A stretch of 57,191 nucleotides of DNA from Candidatus Brocadia sp. (lineage in GTDB: Bacteria; Planctomycetota; Brocadiia; Brocadiales; Brocadiaceae): NCBI GenBank assembly GCA_021646415.1, contig SOEU01000020.1, positions 1 to 57,191 of the forward strand. The letters run 5' to 3'. Positions 45,785 through 54,930 of the stretch are shown here, piece by piece; positions within the stretch are counted from its first letter, which is position 1; the number at the start of each line of letters is the position of its first letter. Under the pieces are notes generated by a model, which searched no databases, was not told the DNA's origin, and was given only the letters and a program-made list of their open reading frames with translations. The translations under genes were made by a program, and so were the position numbers.

Positions 45785-47440
45785 ATGGATGAACATCCAG
45801 CGTTTGTTGATTGGAAAGAAAAGGTCCTTCAAAAAGTTTTGGACCGTACACCAGAACGATCAAAGGAGTTCAAGACTGCCTCAGGCCTTCCTGTGGAGCG
45901 CCTTGTATTGCCTGAGACCCTTGATGAAAAATATCTCTCGAAAATTGGTTTCCCCGGCCAGTATCCCTATACACGGGGGATTCAACCCACCATGTACCGC
46001 GGACGTCTCTGGACAATGCGGCAATATGCAGGATTTTCCACAGCAGAGGAATCTAATAAAAGGTACCGTTACTTACTGGAGCAGGGGACAACTGGACTTT
46101 CCGTAGCCTTTGATTTGCCAACGCAAATTGGATACGATTCCGATCATTTCATGAGCCGGGGCGAGGTCGGTAAGGTAGGTGTAGCCATTGATACCCTGGC
46201 GGACATGGAAGCCCTGTTTACCGGTATTCCACTGGATAAAGTTTCCACCTCAATGACAATTAATGCCCCGGCTGCGGTGCTGCTGGCCATGTATGTTGCA
46301 GTGGGAGAAAAACAGGGAGTTAATCCCTGTCAATTAACGGGGACAATCCAAAACGACATTCTCAAAGAATATATTGCCAGGGGAACGTACATTTTTCCGC
46401 CCCGGCCGAGTTTGAGATTAACGACAGATATTTTTGAGTGGTGTAGTAAGGTGGTTCCGCAATTCAATACAATTTCAATTTCGGGTTATCACATACGGGA
46501 GGCAGGTTCGACCGCAGTCCAGGAGGTTGCCTTTACTCTGGCGGATGGGTGTACGTATGTACAGGCAGCGATTCAAGCGGGTCTGGATGTCGATGTCTTT
46601 GCTCCGCGCCTGGCCTTTTTCTTCAGCACGTCCTCAGATATTTTTGAGGAAGTGGCAAAGTTTCGGGCGGCCCGGCGGCTCTGGGCGAGATTGATGAAGG
46701 AACGGTTCCATGCCCGGAAACCCACCAGCCAGATGTTGCGGTTTCATGCCCAAACGGCCGGATATACCCTGGCGGCACAGCAAGTTGATAACAATATAGT
46801 CCGCGTAGCATTACAGGCACTTGCAGCGGTGTTTGGAGGAACGCAGTCTTTGCACACAAATTCCCGTGATGAGGCATTGGCGCTGCCGGCGGAAGATGCA
46901 GTTCGTGTTGCTTTACGTACACAGCAGATTATTGCCCATGAATCCGATGCTTGCAATACTGTTGATCCCCTTGCTGGTTCTTATTATGTTGAAGATTTGA
47001 CTGATCGGGTTGAGCGTGAAGTCCTGACACTGATCGAAGAAATTGATCGGGCAGGCGGAATGATTGCAGCCATCGAGGCAGGAATAGTTCAGCGCCAGAT
47101 TGAGGAATCTGCCTTTCAATACCAACAACAAATTGACAGGGGTGAGCGGGCGATTGTGGGGGTCAACTGCTTTCAGGAACAGGAAAAAGTTTCCCTTCAT
47201 GTCTTTCAAGTCAACAGATCTGTGGAGGAAAACCAGATAAGGAAACTTACGGAAATACGCACGAAACGTAATAACCAGAAAGTGAAAGAGGTACTGTCAA
47301 GTCTGGATGAAGCAGCGCGGGGAAAGGCGAATGTAATGCCCTTCATCATGGAGGCTGTACGCTGCTATGCATCGATGGGCGAGATTTGCGACGTCCTGCG
47401 CGGGGTGTTTGGTGTGTATGGCGGGAGAAGAGGTCTCTAG
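45785..47440 (+). CDS. mcmA1: Methylmalonyl-CoA mutase, large catalytic subunit
   Basis: A 551-residue acyl-CoA mutase subunit with a TIM barrel and no B12 domain. MCM rather than isobutyryl-CoA mutase is supported by the Tyr in [14 protein letters not shown] (ICM has Phe) and the Arg in [11 protein letters not shown] (ICM has Gln). It interconverts succinyl-CoA and (R)-methylmalonyl-CoA with the B12 subunit upstream. Further family sequence: [60 protein letters not shown]. The repair chaperone MeaB is not in the window. The start lacks a strong ribosome binding site. Confidence 0.95.
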   Translation: MDEHPAFVDWKEKVLQKVLDRTPERSKEFKTASGLPVERLVLPETLDEKYLSKIGFPGQYPYTRGIQPTMYRGRLWTMRQYAGFSTAEESNKRYRYLLEQGTTGLSVAFDLPTQIGYDSDHFMSRGEVGKVGVAIDTLADMEALFTGIPLDKVSTSMTINAPAAVLLAMYVAVGEKQGVNPCQLTGTIQNDILKEYIARGTYIFPPRPSLRLTTDIFEWCSKVVPQFNTISISGYHIREAGSTAVQEVAFTLADGCTYVQAAIQAGLDVDVFAPRLAFFFSTSSDIFEEVAKFRAARRLWARLMKERFHARKPTSQMLRFHAQTAGYTLAAQQVDNNIVRVALQALAAVFGGTQSLHTNSRDEALALPAEDAVRVALRTQQIIAHESDACNTVDPLAGSYYVEDLTDRVEREVLTLIEEIDRAGGMIAAIEAGIVQRQIEESAFQYQQQIDRGERAIVGVNCFQEQEKVSLHVFQVNRSVEENQIRKLTEIRTKRNNQKVKEVLSSLDEAARGKANVMPFIMEAVRCYASMGEICDVLRGVFGVYGGRRGL

Positions 47441-47615
47441 TATTGCCCCTGAAAAAACATCTTTTATAGAATCAATACCAGTAGCTGGAATGTGGAGTAT
47501 TGGAATTTATTCGGTATTTGGTGCTTGTTATTTCCTGTGCTTTTGATTGCAGTTTCGCAGCGCCAGAAAATTATTAACAAAAACCATTAAACCCGCTTGA
47601 GGCAGGGAGCCGATT

Positions 47616-48029
47616 ATGATTCAGAAAATTGATCATCTGGGAATTGCTGTACACTCACTTGATGAAGCAATTGGCTATTATGAGCAGGCGCTGGGTCTTG
47701 TGTGTAAAGGGCAGGAGGAAGTTCCTTCACAAAAGGTGCGGATAGCGTTCTTTACGGTGGGTGAAGTTCGGTTTGAGCTTCTGGAACCTACCTCGGCTGA
47801 TAGTCCTGTAGCCGGGTTTCTTGAAAAAAAAGGCGAGGGATTGCACCATGTTGCCTTTGAGACGGATGACATCGGTGCACAGTTACAACAGGCCAGCAGG
47901 GCAGGTTGTCGTCTCCTGAATGAGACGCCGATTGAAGGGGCCGGCGGAAAGCTGGTAGCTTTTCTTCACCCGAAATCAACCCATGGTGTTCTTACGGAAT
48001 TTTGTTCACAGGGTAACAGAAAATCATAA
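47616..48029 (+). CDS. mce: Methylmalonyl-CoA epimerase
   Basis: A 137-residue vicinal-oxygen-chelate protein: KIDHLGIAVHSLDEAIGYYE, VRIAFFTVGEVRFELLEP, GLHHVAFETDD and the C-terminal HPKSTHGVLTEFC. Metal-binding His and Glu positions of the family are present. It swaps (R)- and (S)-methylmalonyl-CoA, linking the mutase before it to the (S)-specific decarboxylase after it. A GGCAGGGAG site precedes the ATG. Confidence 0.93.
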   Translation: MIQKIDHLGIAVHSLDEAIGYYEQALGLVCKGQEEVPSQKVRIAFFTVGEVRFELLEPTSADSPVAGFLEKKGEGLHHVAFETDDIGAQLQQASRAGCRLLNETPIEGAGGKLVAFLHPKSTHGVLTEFCSQGNRKS

Positions 48030-48059
48030 AGACAATATCATACAAAGTAAAAAATTTTT

Positions 48060-49610
48060 ATGGCAATTCCACCAAAATGTATCGAAGAACTTGAAAGGCG
48101 CCGTGAGGCAATCCTGGATAGCGTGCGTGATAAAATCAGGGAGCGGCATGACAGGGGTTTAATGACTGCGCGTGAACGTCTCACAAGTCTTTTTGAAGAA
48201 AATACTTTTCAGGAATCGGGAATGCACGCACAGCATGCCTGCCGTGACTTTGGTATGGAGAAAAAGGCCTTACCCGGTGACGGGGTAGTAACAGGAACAG
48301 GTTATGTCGATGGGAGACCTGTGGCAGCGTTTAGTCAGGATTTCATGGTAGGTGGCGGAGCGTTGGGAAGGATTCATGCCCGGAAGGTATGCGATCTTAT
48401 GGAGTATGCGCTGAAGACAGGAACGCCACTGGTTGGCTTTAATGATTCAGGAGGTGCGAGAATACAGGAAGGGGTAGATTCGTTGTCAGGGTATGGACAG
48501 GTTTTCTACCGGAACGTAATGCTCTCAGGTGTTGTTCCGCAGATTGCCGTCATTGCCGGCCCTTGTGCTGGGGGAGCAGCATATTCTCCGGCGTTAATGG
48601 ATTTTATCATCATGACAAAGAATAACGCCAATATGTTTATCTGCGGACCTGATGTTATCAGAGCTACTACCGGACAATCTACAACCTTAGATGAAATTGG
48701 AAATGCGGTAGTTCACGCCTCAATCAGCGGGAATATTCATTTTATCGCAGAAGATGACCAACATGCCATTGATCTCGTGAAACAGTTACTTTCATATTTA
48801 CCATCGAATAATATTTTGGATCCGCCACACCGGCCCACTTCTGCGATTTCGCTGGCTGAAGACCGGGGGATGAATGAGGTTGTTCCCGCAGACAACAGGG
48901 AGCCATTGCATGTGCTGGAAATTATTAAACGGTTGGTTGACGAAGGACATTTTCTGGAAGTACAGAAAGAATGGGCAAAAAATATTGTTATTGGTTTTGC
49001 AAGGATCGAAGGGATTGTGGTGGGACTTGTCGCCAACCAATCTTTCGTCAAAGCCGGAACAATCGATATTGATGCTTCAGATAAAGCGAGTCGTTTTATC
49101 CGCATTTGTAACGTTTTTAATATCCCTTTGGTAACGTTGGTGGATGTTCCCGGGTTTTTGCCCGGGATTGCCCAGGAACGGGGAGGGATTATCCGTCACG
49201 GGGCAAAAATGTTATTTGCCTATGCTGCGGCTACAGTGCCCAAAATTACCGTAATTCTCAGAAAGGCATACGGAGGTGCCTATCTGGCTATGTGCAGTCG
49301 GGATATGGGGGCAGACCTGGTTTTTGCATGGCCAACGGCAGAGATCGCCGTGATGGGGGCGGAAGGCGCAGTCAAAATTATCTACCGCCGTGAAATTGAG
49401 GCAGCTGAAGATCCAAAGGCTCGGGAGGAGGAGTTTGTATCAGAGTACAGGGAGCGGTTTGCTTCGCCTTATCAGGCAGCCGCTCACGCGATGATTACTG
49501 ACGTAATAGAACCCTCACATACACGCTCTGTGATTGCGCTTGCGTTGCGCAAGACACTTTCAAAACGTGAAACTCGTCCACCGAAAAAACACGGGAATAT
49601 TCCTCTCTAG
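48060..49610 (+). CDS. mmdA: Methylmalonyl-CoA decarboxylase alpha (carboxyltransferase) subunit
   Basis: A 516-residue carboxyltransferase of the MmdA/PccB family. Features include GDGVVTGTGYVDGRPVAAFS, FNDSGGARIQEGVDSLSGYG, IAGPCAGGAAYSPAL, and in the C-domain VDVPGFLPGIAQERGGIIRHG, AYGGAYLAMCSRDMG and WPTAEIAVMGAEGAV. It transfers the carboxyl group between methylmalonyl-CoA and biotin. The following genes (OadG-like, biotin carrier, beta membrane pump) show that it belongs to the Na+-pumping decarboxylase rather than an ATP-driven propionyl-CoA carboxylase; no biotin carboxylase gene is present. Confidence 0.93.
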   Translation: MAIPPKCIEELERRREAILDSVRDKIRERHDRGLMTARERLTSLFEENTFQESGMHAQHACRDFGMEKKALPGDGVVTGTGYVDGRPVAAFSQDFMVGGGALGRIHARKVCDLMEYALKTGTPLVGFNDSGGARIQEGVDSLSGYGQVFYRNVMLSGVVPQIAVIAGPCAGGAAYSPALMDFIIMTKNNANMFICGPDVIRATTGQSTTLDEIGNAVVHASISGNIHFIAEDDQHAIDLVKQLLSYLPSNNILDPPHRPTSAISLAEDRGMNEVVPADNREPLHVLEIIKRLVDEGHFLEVQKEWAKNIVIGFARIEGIVVGLVANQSFVKAGTIDIDASDKASRFIRICNVFNIPLVTLVDVPGFLPGIAQERGGIIRHGAKMLFAYAAATVPKITVILRKAYGGAYLAMCSRDMGADLVFAWPTAEIAVMGAEGAVKIIYRREIEAAEDPKAREEEFVSEYRERFASPYQAAAHAMITDVIEPSHTRSVIALALRKTLSKRETRPPKKHGNIPL

Positions 49611-49710
49611 TGGTGTTGTGTCAATTCTTTTGAAAATTTTTTACCTTCCCTTAATCTCCTTGCGAAGGAAGGGGCCAAGATGGTTAACTTAGTTGCGGTT
49701 CTGTTGCGAT

Positions 49711-50118
49711 ATGATGGTATTTAATAAAATGTTGATCTTTGCCAATTTGCCAGCACATCCGTCTTTTGTGGAAAATTTTCGTTTTCAAACAATTGGTTTC
49801 GTTCTTGTACTGTTGGTTTTGGGGTTGATCGCCTTGATACTGTATTCATTTGGATATCTCTTCAAAAAAACGGGTGACAGAAAGACCGTGACTGGTGCTG
49901 GTACAACTCTTGAAAGATCATTGGTATTACCACAGGAAGAAGATACCCAGGAGCTGCTGGCTGTTATTGCTGCTGCGGTGTATTTAGCAATAGAAGATTC
50001 CCACCGGATTGTTTCCATTCGTCCCGTTGCCGACGGCAAGGTCATTGAGAATCTCTACCTGCAGGCATGGTCTATCGAAGGAAGACGTCAACATTTTGCA
50101 TCTCACAAAATCCGTTAA
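49711..50118 (+). CDS. mmdD: Decarboxylase delta/OadG-like membrane subunit
   Basis: A 135-residue protein of the OadG/MmdD type: one transmembrane helix near the N-terminus (FVLVLLVLGLIALILYSFGY), a basic linker, and a soluble C-terminal part (LLAVIAAAVYLAIEDSHRIV) typical of the family. It holds the carboxyltransferase to the membrane pump. ATG at 49711 is chosen; a TTG at 49693 is possible. Gap from mmdA about 100 bases, to the biotin carrier 27 bases. Confidence 0.8.
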   Translation: MMVFNKMLIFANLPAHPSFVENFRFQTIGFVLVLLVLGLIALILYSFGYLFKKTGDRKTVTGAGTTLERSLVLPQEEDTQELLAVIAAAVYLAIEDSHRIVSIRPVADGKVIENLYLQAWSIEGRRQHFASHKIR

Positions 50119-50145
50119 TTTATAGAAAGAACAATTACTCGAAAT

Positions 50146-50520
50146 ATGAAAAAGCTTAGAGTGACTGTGGGCGGAAAGGTGTATGAAGTGACAGTTGAAA
50201 TCCTTGAAGAGAATGAGCGCGGAACCCCGCAACCATCCAAACCTGTTACACCGCCTTCCGTTCAGGAACAGGCAGTACCGGCCACGGTTTTACCCATTCA
50301 CGCCGGGCCGGGAGGAATTGTCAGTCCGCTGGCAGGCAGAGTAGTCGCCATGTCTGTGCATGTGGGGCAAACTGTTAATGAAGGAGATCAGTTGATGATC
50401 ATTGAGGCGATGAAAATGAATAATTACATTTATGCACCTCAGAGCAGTCAAATTTCAGCCATTCTTGTAAAAATTGGAGATGCAGTAGAAGAAGGTCAAC
50501 AGCTGTTAATCTTTTCATAA
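50146..50520 (+). CDS. mmdC: Decarboxylase biotin carrier subunit
   Basis: A 124-residue biotinyl protein: N-terminal short domain (KKLRVTVGGKVYEVTVEIL), a Pro/Gln-rich linker (about 26-56) and the biotinyl domain with the biotin-Lys motif EAMKM (about 89-93), GDQLMIIEAMKMNNYI. It carries the carboxyl group from the alpha subunit to the beta pump. The linker is shorter than in the Pro/Ala-rich carriers of Veillonella-type enzymes. Confidence 0.93.
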   Translation: MKKLRVTVGGKVYEVTVEILEENERGTPQPSKPVTPPSVQEQAVPATVLPIHAGPGGIVSPLAGRVVAMSVHVGQTVNEGDQLMIIEAMKMNNYIYAPQSSQISAILVKIGDAVEEGQQLLIFS

Positions 50521-50530
50521 ACCCACTTTT

Positions 50531-51667
50531 ATGATTCAAGATTTCATCAATTTCCTGCACCTGACGGCATTTCATCTTGTGACGTGGCAAATGATGGTAA
50601 TGTGGGGTATAGCGCTTGTACTGCTTTACCTTGCAGTATACAAAGGTTTTGAACCATTGCTGCTTGTGCCGATTGCTTTCGGGTCACTCATTGCAAATCT
50701 ACCAACCCAGGGTATCGTCAATCTTCCGGTCCACAATCAGCCCGGCGGTCTTTACTATTACATCTCGAAAGGAATTACCTGGGAGGTATTTCCTCCATTA
50801 ATTTTTCTGGGAGTCGGGGCACTGACTGATTTTGGACCACTGATTGCCAACCCACGTACGTTTCTCTTGGGAGCTGCTGCGCAACTGGGAATATTCGTTA
50901 CTTTCCTTGGGGCATCCTGCCTTGGTTTTACTGCAAAGCAGGCGGCATCTATCGGAATTATTGGCGGGGCGGATGGCCCTACGGCTATTTTTATGTGCAA
51001 TAGGCTTGCACCGGAACTGTTAGCGCCGATTGCAGTAGCTGCCTATAGTTATATGTCTCTCGTTCCTTTGATTCAACCTCCTATCATGAAATTATTAACT
51101 ACACGGCATGAAAGGAGAATCAGAATGAAATCGCTGCGAAAAGTGTCAAAGCTGGAAAAACTCCTTTTTCCCCTGATTATCACCGTTCTTTGTGTGCTGC
51201 TCATTCCTGCATCTTCGGCTTTAATCTTCATGCTGATGCTGGGAAATTTCCTTCGCGAATGCAGTGTAACGGAACGTCTGGTGAATGCCGCCCAAAACGA
51301 GATCATCAATGTCGTTACGATTTTCCTTGGTACCAGTGTTGGTGTAACGATGACAGGCGAACGATTTCTTAATATCGAAACGCTTAAAATTCTGTTTCTG
51401 GGTGCCTTTGCTTTTGCAGTTTCAACGGCAGGTGGTGTTCTCATGGGTAAGGTAATGAATTACCTGAGCCCCCATAATCCCGTTAATCCACTTATTGGTG
51501 CAGCGGGAGTTTCTGCAATGCCTATATCAGCACGTGTTGCCCATCTGGAAGGTCAAAGGGAGGATCCGAATAATTATCTTATTATGCATGCGATGGGGCC
51601 AAATGTCGCCGGAGGGATAGGTGCCGTTGTTGTAGCCGGTTATTATATTGCGAGCTTGAGTAGATGA
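50531..51667 (+). CDS. mmdB: Decarboxylase beta subunit, Na+ pump
   Basis: A 378-residue integral membrane protein of the OadB/MmdB/GcdB family. The conserved sodium-site region GIIGGADGPTAIFM carries the essential Asp. Other family stretches are LIFLGVGALTDFGPLIANPR, IQPPIMKLLTT and the C-terminal GAAGVSAMPISARVAHLEG and HAMGPNVAGGIGA. It decarboxylates carboxybiotin and pumps Na+ outward; run in reverse it would use the Na+ gradient to carboxylate propionyl-CoA. It follows the biotin carrier by 10 bases and ends the operon. Confidence 0.95.
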   Translation: MIQDFINFLHLTAFHLVTWQMMVMWGIALVLLYLAVYKGFEPLLLVPIAFGSLIANLPTQGIVNLPVHNQPGGLYYYISKGITWEVFPPLIFLGVGALTDFGPLIANPRTFLLGAAAQLGIFVTFLGASCLGFTAKQAASIGIIGGADGPTAIFMCNRLAPELLAPIAVAAYSYMSLVPLIQPPIMKLLTTRHERRIRMKSLRKVSKLEKLLFPLIITVLCVLLIPASSALIFMLMLGNFLRECSVTERLVNAAQNEIINVVTIFLGTSVGVTMTGERFLNIETLKILFLGAFAFAVSTAGGVLMGKVMNYLSPHNPVNPLIGAAGVSAMPISARVAHLEGQREDPNNYLIMHAMGPNVAGGIGAVVVAGYYIASLSR

Positions 51668-51851
51668 ACACGCGTGAAAAGTTGTTACGGAATAAGGAGC
51701 AGGAGAAAAAAGTGCCTGGTTTCCGATTGTGGAGGTTTATGGCATTCCATAGTTGTACGGATTGTGGCCAAAAGATGCTTTTGGGGGGTACAGGAATCAA
51801 TGTTTTGGACAGACCCGGTCAGACAAACTCCGCATTCGGGGTAACTAAGAA

Positions 51852-53537
51852 TTATAGGTTATTTTTGATATCTTCTATAGCCCTTTTTACTTCTTCTACA
51901 TCGGGGGCATTGGGGTTGAGTTTTAGATAGGCCAAGTAATCCCTTAGCGCGTCTTTATTATTGCCGAGCATCTTGTAAGTATTTCCACGGTGGAGATAGG
52001 CAAAAGGGTTGTATGGAAAGAGTTCTATGGATGCGTTGAAGTCCGCAAGGGCATCTTCGTGTTTTTCTAACTGGTTTTGCATTTGACCTCGTTCGAAGTA
52101 TACTCCAGCCATTCGGGGACTCAATTCTAACACCCTGTTATAATCTTCCATAGCCCTTTCAATATCTCCCTTTCCGCGGTATGCTTTGGCACGAATATAA
52201 TAGGCAAAGGAATTCCCTGGTGCGAATTTTATGAAGATCGTTATGTCCTCAATAGCTTTATCAAAGCGCTGTGCATCAGCATGAAGAATTCCCCTTTTCA
52301 TGTACATTTCGGTATTATTGGGATCAAGTTCCAGCGCCTTGTTAAAGTCTTCCAGGGCTTTTTCTGGTTCACCTGATTCGGCGTAAGCCAGGCCACGCTG
52401 GGCATATGCAGCCGCAAATTGAGGGTTTGAAGAAATGGCGCTGCTCATGTCTTCGATTGCCAGGTCTGCCCTCCCGATCATTTTAAATGCGATGCCCCGG
52501 TTATAATAGGACAAGGTTGAATTGGGGTCTAAAGACAGCGCCTTGCTATAATCCATGATGGCTCTGTCAATAATTTCCATTGAGGCATAAACAGAACCAC
52601 GGTTGTAATATGCCGGTGCATAGTCAGGATTCAGGGCAATGGCCTTGTTATAATCCTCCAGGGCACGTTCGCGATCATTCATTTTTTCGTTAAGGACACC
52701 CCGGTTACAATAGGCTACGGCATCGTTCCCGTGTAATTGGATAGCATGGTTTATGTCTTTCAAAGCGGCCTGTATATTACCTTTCTCTTTTTGTATTATG
52801 GAACGGTTTAGATAAATATCAGCAATTACTTCGTTCGTGGTGAGATTTTTGAGATAATATCCATTCTTGATGCTTGTTTGTGAAATGCGCTTCCCAGGCA
52901 TATGTACGTAGTAACTGTCGGGAGTGGCCATACCCTCATAGCCTGTTTCAATGTTCTTGCGAAAATCTCCGTCGTCGTAACGCACAAAGATATGCTCTGG
53001 TACGCTTACACCGTAGATTGGCAGGTGTAACCCTTCTGCAATACTGAGATAGAGAATCGACAGCCCTACGCAGTTGCCGGTCTTTGCGTCCAATACCTTG
53101 TTTAAGGATAGATACTCTAGTTCGCCTGTTTGTACATACTTAAACTGGAGTTCGTTGAAGAGTACAACGTTGATGGTTTTGATAATCTGTTCCGGTTCTG
53201 TTTCGTCATTAAGACTTTTCTTGATATTTTGAATAATGCTATCGAGCTTTTTGAGATACTGTTCTATGTCTATTTCAGGATACGATTCTTGCGCAATTTG
53301 AAGTGCAGCTTTTGCCAGCCCTGTTTCCTGCGTATTAATTTCCCAGACCAGATTTGGCCTAAAATCTTCTGCCAATAAATCGAACGAGGCATACTTCAAA
53401 CCAATGAAAGAATATTTGAAACTGCAGATTACACAGATTGCACAGAAAAAAAATACAAAAACAGATTTCACAGATTTTTTATTTATCTGTGTAATCTGTG
53501 AAATCTGTGGTCGTCTTCTCATTTTGTTAGTATGCAT
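51852..53537 (-). CDS. TPR protein with transglutaminase-like domain
   Basis: A 561-residue protein. After an N-terminal hydrophobic stretch (SVFVFFFCAICVIC), residues about 95-215 form a transglutaminase/SirB1-like region (DAKTGNCVGLSILYLSIAEG, IYGVSVPEHIFVRYDDGDFR with Cys and His of the fold). From about 225 to the end come nine to ten tetratricopeptide repeats (AYCNRGVLNEKMNDRERALE, AYYNRGSVYASMEIIDRAIM and so on). It likely acts at the envelope as a scaffold. The start overlaps the upstream sugar-transferase stop by 11 bases, and codons about 6-35 come from an intergenic repeat, so the true N-terminus is doubtful. Confidence 0.8.
   Translation of the reverse strand: MHTNKMRRRPQISQITQINKKSVKSVFVFFFCAICVICSFKYSFIGLKYASFDLLAEDFRPNLVWEINTQETGLAKAALQIAQESYPEIDIEQYLKKLDSIIQNIKKSLNDETEPEQIIKTINVVLFNELQFKYVQTGELEYLSLNKVLDAKTGNCVGLSILYLSIAEGLHLPIYGVSVPEHIFVRYDDGDFRKNIETGYEGMATPDSYYVHMPGKRISQTSIKNGYYLKNLTTNEVIADIYLNRSIIQKEKGNIQAALKDINHAIQLHGNDAVAYCNRGVLNEKMNDRERALEDYNKAIALNPDYAPAYYNRGSVYASMEIIDRAIMDYSKALSLDPNSTLSYYNRGIAFKMIGRADLAIEDMSSAISSNPQFAAAYAQRGLAYAESGEPEKALEDFNKALELDPNNTEMYMKRGILHADAQRFDKAIEDITIFIKFAPGNSFAYYIRAKAYRGKGDIERAMEDYNRVLELSPRMAGVYFERGQMQNQLEKHEDALADFNASIELFPYNPFAYLHRGNTYKMLGNNKDALRDYLAYLKLNPNAPDVEEVKRAIEDIKNNL
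53425..53515. repeat. ACAGATTACACAGATT-type inverted repeat
   Basis: The left arm (cagattacacagattgcacag, about 53425-53445) and the right arm (ctgtgtaatctgtgaaatctg, about 53491-53511) are built from repeated 'cagatt.cacag' words in inverse orientation, with atttcacagatt and A/T-runs between. This is a dispersed intergenic repeat type, here inside the 5' end of the TPR gene. Confidence 0.75.
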
Positions 53538-54930
53538 GTTTGTTAATAAGTCCGTTCCACAGCGTAAGCCAGATTATCTTCAGATCAAAGTTTAATGACC
53601 AGTTTTCAATGTAATACAGGTCGTATTCAATTCGTTTTTCCAATGATGTATTTCCACGCCAGCCGCTAACTTGTGCCCAGCCAGTGATTCCCGCCTTCAT
53701 TTTGTGCCTTAACATGTATTTTGGAATGGTGTTTCTGAAATTTCTTATAAAGATTGGTCTTTCAGGACGTGGTCCGACAATACTCATGTTTCCTCGTAAT
53801 ACATTAAAAAACTGCGGAAGCTCATCCAGACTCGTCCTCCTCAGCAATTTGCCTATTTTGGTGCACCTTGGGTCGTCCTTCTTCGTCCAAACGGGTCCCG
53901 TTGCTTGTTCCGCATTGATAAACATCGTTCGGAATTTGAGCATATTAAATATCTTACCGTCCATCCCCATCCTTTCCTGCTTAAAGAATACAGGGCCTTC
54001 AGAAGTTAGTTTAATCAGTATTGAGATAATGATCATAAGAGGGGCCGTAAATACGAGAACAAGCGAGGAGAAAACAACGTCCAGAACCCTTTTTACAATA
54101 ATATTCCAGCCATAAAGAGGCGTGTCGCGAAGGCTGATGAGCGGCATGCCCTCAAACTCACTTACACTGCCACGCAGGGTAATGAACTCAAAGAGGTCTG
54201 GCAAGACCATGATACTAACCATCTCGTCACCGATCCAATTTAAAACCTCCTTCAGTTGATTATGGGCATTAAAGGGTAAGGCAACAAAAACAATATCGAT
54301 ACCAAGTTTTGGAATGAATTCACGGACATCCGGATATTTCCCCAGGACCTTTATTCCCTGTATGGTGTTTCCTGCAGTATTCGGGTCGTTGGTCAGGAAA
54401 CCGGAAATCTGAATTCCGAGTTCGGGATGTTTCTGTAGTTTTTTTACGAGGTCTTGTCCCAACTTTTCTGTGCCTATGATCAAGGCGTATCTCTGATTGT
54501 ACCCCTTCTGTCGCAAGAAACGTAGAAATTCCCGGAACAGGATACGAGTCAGGCTGAGAGATACAATGTTGATGAGCCAGAAATACAAGAACGTTAAACG
54601 GGAAAATTCATATTGACGGAAGAGGAACGTCAGCGCGATAAGGATCAGTGTGGCGAATGTGGATGCCTTGCCAATATCTATGATTTCAGAAATCCTGGTT
54701 GAAACCCTGCGGGGACGATACAGCCCAAATACTTTAAAAACCATACCCCATAAAGGAATCATGAAAATGAGGAGGATCAGGTAAATTTTCAGGGGAGGAA
54801 TCCCTTTATAAACGGGTATAATGCCCGAATAAAACCTCAGGTAGTAGGAGGATATCCACGTGATGGACAGGGTGAACCAGTCGGTAAGGAGCAATAACGA
54901 TTCGAAAAACTTGCTGTGTTTCTTTAGCAT
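53527..54930 (-). CDS. Polyprenyl-phosphate sugar-1-phosphate transferase (WcaJ-type)
   Basis: A 467-residue enzyme that starts exopolysaccharide repeat units by moving a sugar-1-phosphate (often glucose or galactose) to undecaprenyl phosphate. Four N-terminal helices (10-130), a nucleotide-binding-like domain (about 145-270, YALIIGTEKLGQDLVKKL) and the C-terminal sugar transferase domain: KRVLDVVFSSLVLV, EGPVFFKQERMG, FRTMFINAE, RTSLDELPQFFNVL, MSIVGPRPERP, GITGWAQVSGWRG. All catalytic motifs are present. It follows the GT4 gene with an overlap of 7 bases. Confidence 0.93.
   Translation of the reverse strand: MLKKHSKFFESLLLLTDWFTLSITWISSYYLRFYSGIIPVYKGIPPLKIYLILLIFMIPLWGMVFKVFGLYRPRRVSTRISEIIDIGKASTFATLILIALTFLFRQYEFSRLTFLYFWLINIVSLSLTRILFREFLRFLRQKGYNQRYALIIGTEKLGQDLVKKLQKHPELGIQISGFLTNDPNTAGNTIQGIKVLGKYPDVREFIPKLGIDIVFVALPFNAHNQLKEVLNWIGDEMVSIMVLPDLFEFITLRGSVSEFEGMPLISLRDTPLYGWNIIVKRVLDVVFSSLVLVFTAPLMIIISILIKLTSEGPVFFKQERMGMDGKIFNMLKFRTMFINAEQATGPVWTKKDDPRCTKIGKLLRRTSLDELPQFFNVLRGNMSIVGPRPERPIFIRNFRNTIPKYMLRHKMKAGITGWAQVSGWRGNTSLEKRIEYDLYYIENWSLNFDLKIIWLTLWNGLINKHAY

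Noticed and set aside
45785-47440. Isobutyryl-CoA mutase instead of methylmalonyl-CoA mutase
   Set aside because: The two diagnostic positions are Tyr (RQYAGFS) and Arg (IARGTY), the methylmalonyl-CoA mutase pair, and epimerase/decarboxylase neighbours agree.
51664-51930. Plus-strand frame overlapping the mmdB stop (ATGA), with a CTDCGQK motif
   Set aside because: Its last part lies on the opposite strand of the TPR gene, no family is recognised, and no independent ribosome binding site is seen. A short real gene up to about 51850 cannot be excluded.
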